Below are positions 58,269-64,000 of a stretch of 64,000 bases of DNA, piece by piece. Numbering within the stretch: the stretch's first letter is position 1; every line of letters starts with the position of its first letter. The notes beneath the pieces were generated by a model. It was not told the DNA's origin. It was given only the letters and a program-made list of their open reading frames with translations, and did not search any database. A program made the translations under genes and the position numbers. Source of the DNA: Tetracentron sinense (lineage: Eukaryota; Streptophyta; Magnoliopsida; Trochodendrales; Trochodendraceae); contig CM026562.1 of assembly GCA_015143295.1 (NCBI GenBank), forward strand, positions 12,614,041 to 12,678,040. Direction: 5' to 3'.

Positions 58269-60904
58269 TGTCGCGACCAAGTACCCACCCTAGGAGTTAG
58301 AGTGAACTTTGGACGACTAATCATGGCTTACATGACTTGCTTGACAAACCAACCTGCAAAAACCCACAGAGCATATACAATAGAGGATATAAACAGCGGA
58401 AACATACTCTAACATAGCACAACGGAAGTCTAAACAAACCTCTATGTATATACGAATCCAAGTTTACACAAAAGGAATCCAAAAGAAAGTGCGGACAGAC
58501 CCGCCAAAATACATGGATAAAATCACTCATGCTCACCCACAGCTAATCCACTCAGAATCTAACACCACCTACTGATAACCCTCTACGGGAGGTTCCTCAA
58601 AAGGCTCCTCGACGTACTCCTCTTCCACCCATGGACTAGGAGCACAAACATCAAATGGAGCAGCAGCTCCCTCAGAACCTGCCGACATAAGAAGTACGGC
58701 TGAGCATGGAATACTCAACGGGTACCAAATACTAACCAATAGTCATAGCATAAAAATAGCAATACATAAATCAGGAGCAATTCATATATGTTAGACAGAA
58801 ACAATTCATATCATACAAGGAAGTAAAGCAATTTATAATCATGCTTGTATTTCGTAGAAAGCCGATAAAACCTCTTGAAATCATTGTGCTCTTGACTTGA
58901 CTTGAAATATCATTTTCGTACTTGAAAGCTTGTCTTGTCTATCTTGCTTGATTCTTGTATGTCATGTCATGTCATGCGTGCTTGCTTGTAATCATGTAAC
59001 TTGTGAGATAAACTTGTAAGGTGTACTTGTGAGATGTGCTTGTGAGATGCCTTGAGAGGGAAGGGAGACCCTTCTTTATGCAATGCACTTGCGAGGGAAG
59101 GGAGACCCTTCTTCATGATATGCACTTGTGAGTGAGGGGAGACCCCTCGTGTAATGTTGGTTCTTGTCTTCTTGTGAAAAGCGAGGTAAAACATACCATA
59201 GGATATGTCCCACCTCTAACCATGTTCTTGAAAACCTCGATAAATCATGTCATGCATGCCGTGCTCGTGGGAACCGTGTACATACTTGCATTTAAATTTA
59301 AATATGACATTTGGGTAATTTCACGATACATATAACATCAATGATTGAGCAATGTAATATTCATATCATTTAGGGAAAGCAAGAAAACACACTATCATAG
59401 GCCCTAGCAATATTCAGAATTTATTAGGCATGCATTTCCTAAATTACAACTCACTTTATTCACCTTGGCATTCCATCAAACATGTTATGTTCATTATCGA
59501 TTTACCCTACAACATGTTTTTCTAGATGGGTTTTTCTCAAATCATACATGTATGTTCATTACTGGAACAATGCCCTCCCTATTATAATCATCACAACACA
59601 ACCATTGGCATCCAGTCGCCCATTCCATCTCCATTCGCCATTCACAACCATCCATCTCATAACACATGTAATAAAGGAAAATAAAGAGAAATAAAGGGGA
59701 AAGAGGAACTATAACTAGGAGGGTAGTAAGAAGTACCGACCTTGAAGAAATGAGGAAGAAATCCCCTTTCCAAAACGACTGTGTAGCCGCTGCCCTAGCT
59801 TGGAGAACGCTCTCCACGAGTGCTTGAGCCGAGATCTTGGAGAAAATTCGGACTGGAAGTGATCTAGGGTCTCAAAACCCCTTTGATTTCTCTCCAAAAT
59901 GGAAACCCTAGGTTTAGGAATCGCCCTTTCTTCTCTTCTTATCTCCCAATCTCTCTAAGTGTCGAAATGAAGCCCTAAAGGCTCAGGTTAAACTCTTAAG
60001 GTAAGAGTGAACCGACCAAAGACCATAATACCCTTACTGAAGTTTCTGCAAACACACGAATGCCGAATTCGTTGAGCTATGAACAGTGCTGAACACGTTG
60101 TGCTGTGAACAGTGCCGAACACGTTGTGCTGTGAACAGTGCCGAACACGTTGTGCTGTGAACAGTGCCGAACACGTTGTGCTGTGAACAGTGCCGAACAC
60201 GTTGTGCTGTGAACAGTGCCAAACACGTTGTGCTGTGAACAGTGCCGAACACGTTGTGCTGTGAACAGTGCCGAACACGTTGTGCTGTGAACAGTGCTAA
60301 ACACGTTGTCCGTTGTGTTATGTACAACGTGCCCGACGTGCTGCATAATGTACCCGTAGTAACTGTACAACGTACCTGTTGTAGCTGCACAACGTACCCG
60401 TTGTAGCTGCACAACGTACCAGTTGTTGCTGTACAACGTACCCGTTGTTGTTATACAACGTACCCATCGTTGTTGCACAACGTACCCGTTGTTGCTGCAC
60501 AACGTACCCGTTGTTGCTGCACAACGTACCCGTTGTTGCTGTACAACGTACCCGTCGTTGCTGTACAATGGATGCACAACGTATACGTTATCAGAGCTCA
60601 AGCTACGTTCTCAGAGTATGTTGTCTATGCCTTATCAGAGCACGACCTAGCGCCTTCCGAGCTACGTCCTTAGCGCATAACCGAGCTACGATTGCCTGCA
60701 GACCCAGACTGTTTTGGCCATATCTTTTGACTCGTTCGTCCGATTTTGACGATTCAACTTGCGTTGGGTTCGTACTTCAAAAAGGAACATTTCTGACATT
60801 TCAGAATTTCCAATTTCCTCCTTATTTATTAATTATACCTCTTTAAAGGCAAAATGACAACGAAAGTGCCATATATTAAGCATGAAAAAGTCTAGGGCTC
60901 TACA
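58269..60904 (-). repeat. 5' LTR of gypsy A
   Basis: This 2636-bp LTR differs from the 3' LTR mainly in the length of the 22-bp array and by scattered point changes. The hairpin is at 58699-58719. The 26-bp minisatellite (nine units) is at 60060-60300 and the 22-bp array at 60310-60575. Confidence 0.97.
60060..60575. repeat. Minisatellites in the 5' LTR of gypsy A
   Basis: Nine 26-bp units (60060-60300) are followed by a 22-bp array of ACAACGTACCCGTTGT type (60310-60575). The second array is about 50 bp shorter than in the 3' LTR. This shows that copy number changed after insertion or during the last reverse transcription. Confidence 0.93.
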
Positions 60905-60909
60905 TGTAC

Positions 60910-61160
60910 CAGTCATCATACCCGAGCTTCTCAGGGCTCTCAACTAGTCGGTAGACCACAGGAAGGGCATCTTCCATGCCAGTACACCTCTGGTTGGTAA
61001 GTCATTTACCAACAATCATATCGGTACCGGATGGCATCCGCGATGCCTACAGTCTACCTCGAAAGATTTCTCAGAATCAAGGCCAATAGCAACTACAGAC
61101 GTTAGCATCCGCGATGGCTATAGTCTACCTCGATGCATTCTTTTCAGTTACATGAGCTGA
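60910..61160 (+). pseudogene. Continuation of the first ORF of element D after gypsy A
   Basis: The sequence continues the DUF7745-type domain (VIIPELLRALN, then GRPQEGHLP-like text in another frame) and is then lost in stops. A local duplication of about 74-bp period is visible: GCATCCGCGATG...AGTCTACCTCGA occurs at 61034 and 61108. Confidence 0.5.
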
Positions 61161-61163
61161 CTT

Positions 61164-62850
61164 GTGACTCATTCTCTGACTACGATTCTCGCAGAAACAG
61201 CAGCTGTAGACGCAATCTTGACAGAGGTACCAATTACAGAGTTAGTACCTTGCACAGCCCAATCAAAGAGAGACTCTTACACAGCACAATCAAAAAGCAG
61301 CATAGACTCAATGGCGGAACCTACAGATCAGCACCAACGAACCACTGAGATCCTACAGTCACATGACGGGGATATAGCAGCCATGCAGTCAAAGCTTGAC
61401 AGTGTTCTGGAATCCCTGAAGATTCTAATTGGAACCTGAACCGAGGAACCCTCTACCCGGATCCCGACTGGAGAACCAACCGAGCAACCTATACCAGAGC
61501 CTCGTCCTTCATTATACCTGACCATACCCGTAACAGGCAGAGGAGAGGAGCATGACCAGTACAAAGAACAACCCAAGGCCTCACACATCAATCAGGACCG
61601 GCCATCATGCTCAGACCCTACTTCATCCTTACAAGACGAGATCAAGTAGATGAAAGAGGAGATGAAAAGAATGAAGGGTGCATCCACTAGTACCAATCTA
61701 TCACTGGAGGACTTAACTTTCTCATCAGGGGATGCTGTTCCCATAGGTTTTAAGGTCCTAGACTTTGACAAATACGATGGCTCGGGCTGTCCAAAACAAC
61801 ACTTGCAATTGTACCTGGGGGACATGCTCTAGCACAACAGAAATCAGTCATTGCTCATCCAGTACTTCCAGAAGAGTATAAAGGGGGCAACACTTACATG
61901 GTGGATGTCTATGGACAAACAGAAGGTCAAAACTAGGCAAGATGCCATAGACAGTTTCGTGGAGTAGTACTCCTTTAACCAAGAACTCCGCCCTCAAAGG
62001 AGCCAACTTGAGCACTTAAGCCAGCATAACAACAAATCATTTCTGGAGTACGCCACCCGCTGGAAGGAAATGGCAACAAAGATCCCGACTCCTATCCCTA
62101 AGGAGGAGCTGGCAGGCATGTTCATGGGCACTCTAAAGCAACCCTACTCTACACTCATGGTGACCTTACTAGTGGTGGACTTCGGCACCATCGTCAGGAC
62201 AAGTGCTCGTATTGAGACTACTATCAAGAGTTTGGCCATTCATTCCAGTCTAGGACTTGATCCCCCCAAGGCGATAGCCTCGTCCAGTAGAAACATCAGT
62301 CCCCGGGATCACAAAAAGAAGGAAGATGTACATATGGTTGCTTCTACAGCACCCATCCGACTACCAGCTCCAACAGCTCAGCAACATGCAGTTATCAGGA
62401 ATACCCGGCCAACCTAACCAGCCAAGGGGCAAAACCGTCCCCCCAGAAACTTTACCCCTTTTCCATACACCCTCAGTTAGTTGTTGGAATTCCTCACTAA
62501 GTAGGGTCTTCTCGAGATAAGAGGCCCCACACCTCTTTTACCTCCAGATAAACAGAACAAGAACTACAATGCCGATCATCACTGCACCTTTCATAGAGGC
62601 CCAGGCCATGCTACAGACTATTGCATAGGCCTGAAGTGTACAATCCAAGATCTCTTGGATGACAGAAGGGTTGAGCTGGCTCCCAGTAACACCAGCATCA
62701 ATCAGGTGTCACTGCCTCCATATAACAATCAAGTCAACTTTATTCAGTGGGAAGAGCCTGGGGCAGGGCAGCCAGGACCCAGTACACCCACAGTGAATGA
62801 TGACATCATCAGGCCCTCTTACCGATCACCTATCATAATCTCTTTCCCCT
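61164..62850 (+). pseudogene. Gag of element D
   Basis: One frame runs through with stops. A coiled segment (TTEILQSHDGDIAAMQSKLD) precedes the Retrotrans_gag core: FDKYDGSGCPKQHLQLYLGD, GATLTWWMSM, FNQELRPQRSQLEHLSQ, FLEYATRWKEMA, MFMGTLKQPYS. A CTFHRGPGHATDYCIGLK motif at about 62585-62640 is the zinc-like Cys-His segment of Tat-type gag. Premature stops near 61438, 61647, 61830, 61965, 62416 and others match single C-to-T changes, and I see no frameshift in this region. Confidence 0.85.
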
Positions 62851-64000
62851 AGTCAAACATGCAGACCATTCAGTCTCCAACCCAGATACCTATCCTCGAA
62901 CAGATCATCTATACTATCCCTTGCCCTGTAAATTGGCCCACAGCTCCAGCTCAAGCCCCAACCTCTTCAGGCCCTGTCCAGATCCCTTACATCCCAAAGC
63001 CTCCCTTCAACCTCAACCGAGTACCTGCTCCCCGCTCTCTTATCCTTGAGAGTGAGAGCATAGCCAACTTAACCAGATCTGGCCGAGTATATCAACCTCT
63101 TGCAACTGAGCCGACAAAAGTAAAGAGTACAGAGAAAGAGAAAGAGAAAGCAGGGGTGTCAGACCCACAGAAAGAAGCAGCTGATTCAACAGTTTTATTA
63201 AAAATCCTAGAAAAAGCAGAGGAGTTCAATATCGCTCAGCAACTGAGCAAGGTCCCATCACAGATATCCATCCTGAGTCTTCTTCTTACTTCAGAGCATC
63301 ACAGAAAGCAACTGCTCCGAGTATTTGGCAATGCCCATGTAACACCAGACAGAACACCTAAGAAATTGGGATAAATAATAGGGCAAATCCTCAAACCCAA
63401 AGTCATCTCCTTCACGGAAGAGGAGATACCGGATAGTGACAGGGACCATACCCAGGCTTTGTACATTACAGTACAGTGCATAGGCCAAACACTATCATCA
63501 GTGCTCATCAACAATGGCTCCAGCCTGAATGTCTGCACACTCTTCACGCTGTAAAACCTAGGCCTGAACCTCAGTCAAGTGAAGAAGAGACCCATGATCA
63601 TCAAGGCTTTTGACAATACAACCAGGCAAAACCTGGGTGACATCGATCTAACCATTAGGATCGGACCTGTTTAATTCTCAATGAACATTTAGGTTGTGGA
63701 TATGCCAGCCTCTTTCACTCTGCTCCTAAGGAGGCCATGGATCCACGCGGCTGGAGCCATTCCCTTCTCTTTGCACCAAAGAATCAAGTTCATCCAGGAT
63801 GATCGTCTGGTTGTCATTCCTTCTGAAGAGTTGGCAAGTTCCTTTGGATGTCCAGGAGCTGGGGTAAGGCACTGCCTTCATGACATTCTAGTTTGAGCAG
63901 GTTAGTTCTATCGCCCAGGTAGAACAGCAGATCAAGCAAGCAGTGCCCCCATTTTTTAGAATGATGGCCAGGATGAACTACCAACCCGGAAGTAGTCTCG
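62851..64000 (+). pseudogene. Gag C-terminus and protease of element D, cut by window end
   Basis: The same frame continues with a proline-rich linker, ARSLILES-like text and KILEKAEEFNIAQQLSKVP, then the protease block SVLINNGSSLNVC at about 63496-63534. Tat-type proteases have VLIDNGSSLNVC-like text here, so the catalytic Asp codon appears changed to Asn (GAC to AAC). RRPWIHAAGAIPFSLHQRIK and IAQVEQQIKQA-like text lead towards RT, which lies outside the window. Further stops are at 63372, 63553 and 63673. Confidence 0.8.

Larger units (their letters stand above)
50398..60904 (-). mobile_element. Gypsy A: complete Tekay-type chromovirus, youngest in the window
   Basis: The LTRs 50398-53096 and 58269-60904 are close to identical by eye. 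The element is flanked by a perfect TGTAC at 50393-50397 and 60905-60909. Primer site, purine tract and the order gag, protease, RT, RNase H, integrase, chromodomain are all present on the minus strand. It inserted into the first ORF of element D. It has at least one stop and one frameshift in gag, two frameshifts in the RT-RNase H region and one stop in integrase, so it cannot now make its own proteins. A solo LTR of the same family lies at 5841-8503. Confidence 0.97.
46995..64000 (+). mobile_element. Element D: Tat/Ogre-like gypsy retrotransposon, runs past the window end
   Basis: The order is 5' LTR (46995-48896), primer site, a leader, an ORF with a DUF7745-type domain, gag, and protease. 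The window ends before RT. An extra ORF before gag and a TGxCGACTCTGCT-type primer site are features of the Tat/Ogre group. Gypsy A (50398-60904) sits inside the first ORF. Most coding stops are of the CAG-to-TAG, CAA-to-TAA or CGA-to-TGA type, and gag and protease stay in a single frame over 2.7 kb. Confidence 0.85.

Overview
This window is nuclear DNA of a flowering plant, most likely a eudicot. It holds nested Ty1/copia and Ty3/gypsy LTR retrotransposons, initiator-Met-tRNA primer sites, a CACTA end, a MULE-type MITE and one intron-containing plant gene with an AT-rich, dicot-like structure. I cannot name the species. About 85 percent of the window is retrotransposon.

Layout. 1-15.3 kb: a decayed minus-strand Sirevirus-type copia element (copia A: gag with coiled coil, protease, integrase, RT-RNase H, env-like ORF). 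A 2.66-kb solo LTR of a Tekay-type gypsy element has landed inside it. 17.6-19.7 kb: the only intact cellular gene, a five-exon GDSL esterase/lipase on the minus strand. 20.2-26 kb: a CACTA end, a solo copia LTR that splits an old tail-anchored ORF, a small MITE with a 9-bp target duplication, and about 2.4 kb of 228-bp tandem repeats. 26.0-47 kb: the 3' LTR and env-like end of a second copia element (copia C), split by three insertions. The first is a complete Tekay-type element (gypsy B, TSD GTAAT), which carries two further LTR insertions. The second is a Tekay-type solo LTR with a Tat/Athila-like solo LTR nested in it. The third is a plus-strand Tat/Ogre-like element D (47 kb to the window end). 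D is itself interrupted, inside its first ORF, by the youngest-looking insertion, gypsy A (50.4-60.9 kb, perfect TSD TGTAC).

None of the retroelement coding regions is intact. Damage is mostly nonsense mutations of the C-to-T type plus a few frameshifts, as expected for methylated, silenced DNA. Most insertions carry 5-bp target duplications that are perfect or one base off, so the order of insertion can be read directly.

The most unusual signals are these. (1) Nearly every LTR family, although unrelated in sequence, carries its own short CG-containing palindrome or inverted repeat in multiple copies; in the five families with a recognisable TATA box the motifs sit just upstream of it or around it. 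(2) Both Tekay-type elements have a 143-nt segment between gag and protease that looks like a spliceosomal intron and restores one reading frame if removed. (3) A short hairpin in the Tekay LTRs keeps its pairing through wobble-compatible changes in diverged copies.
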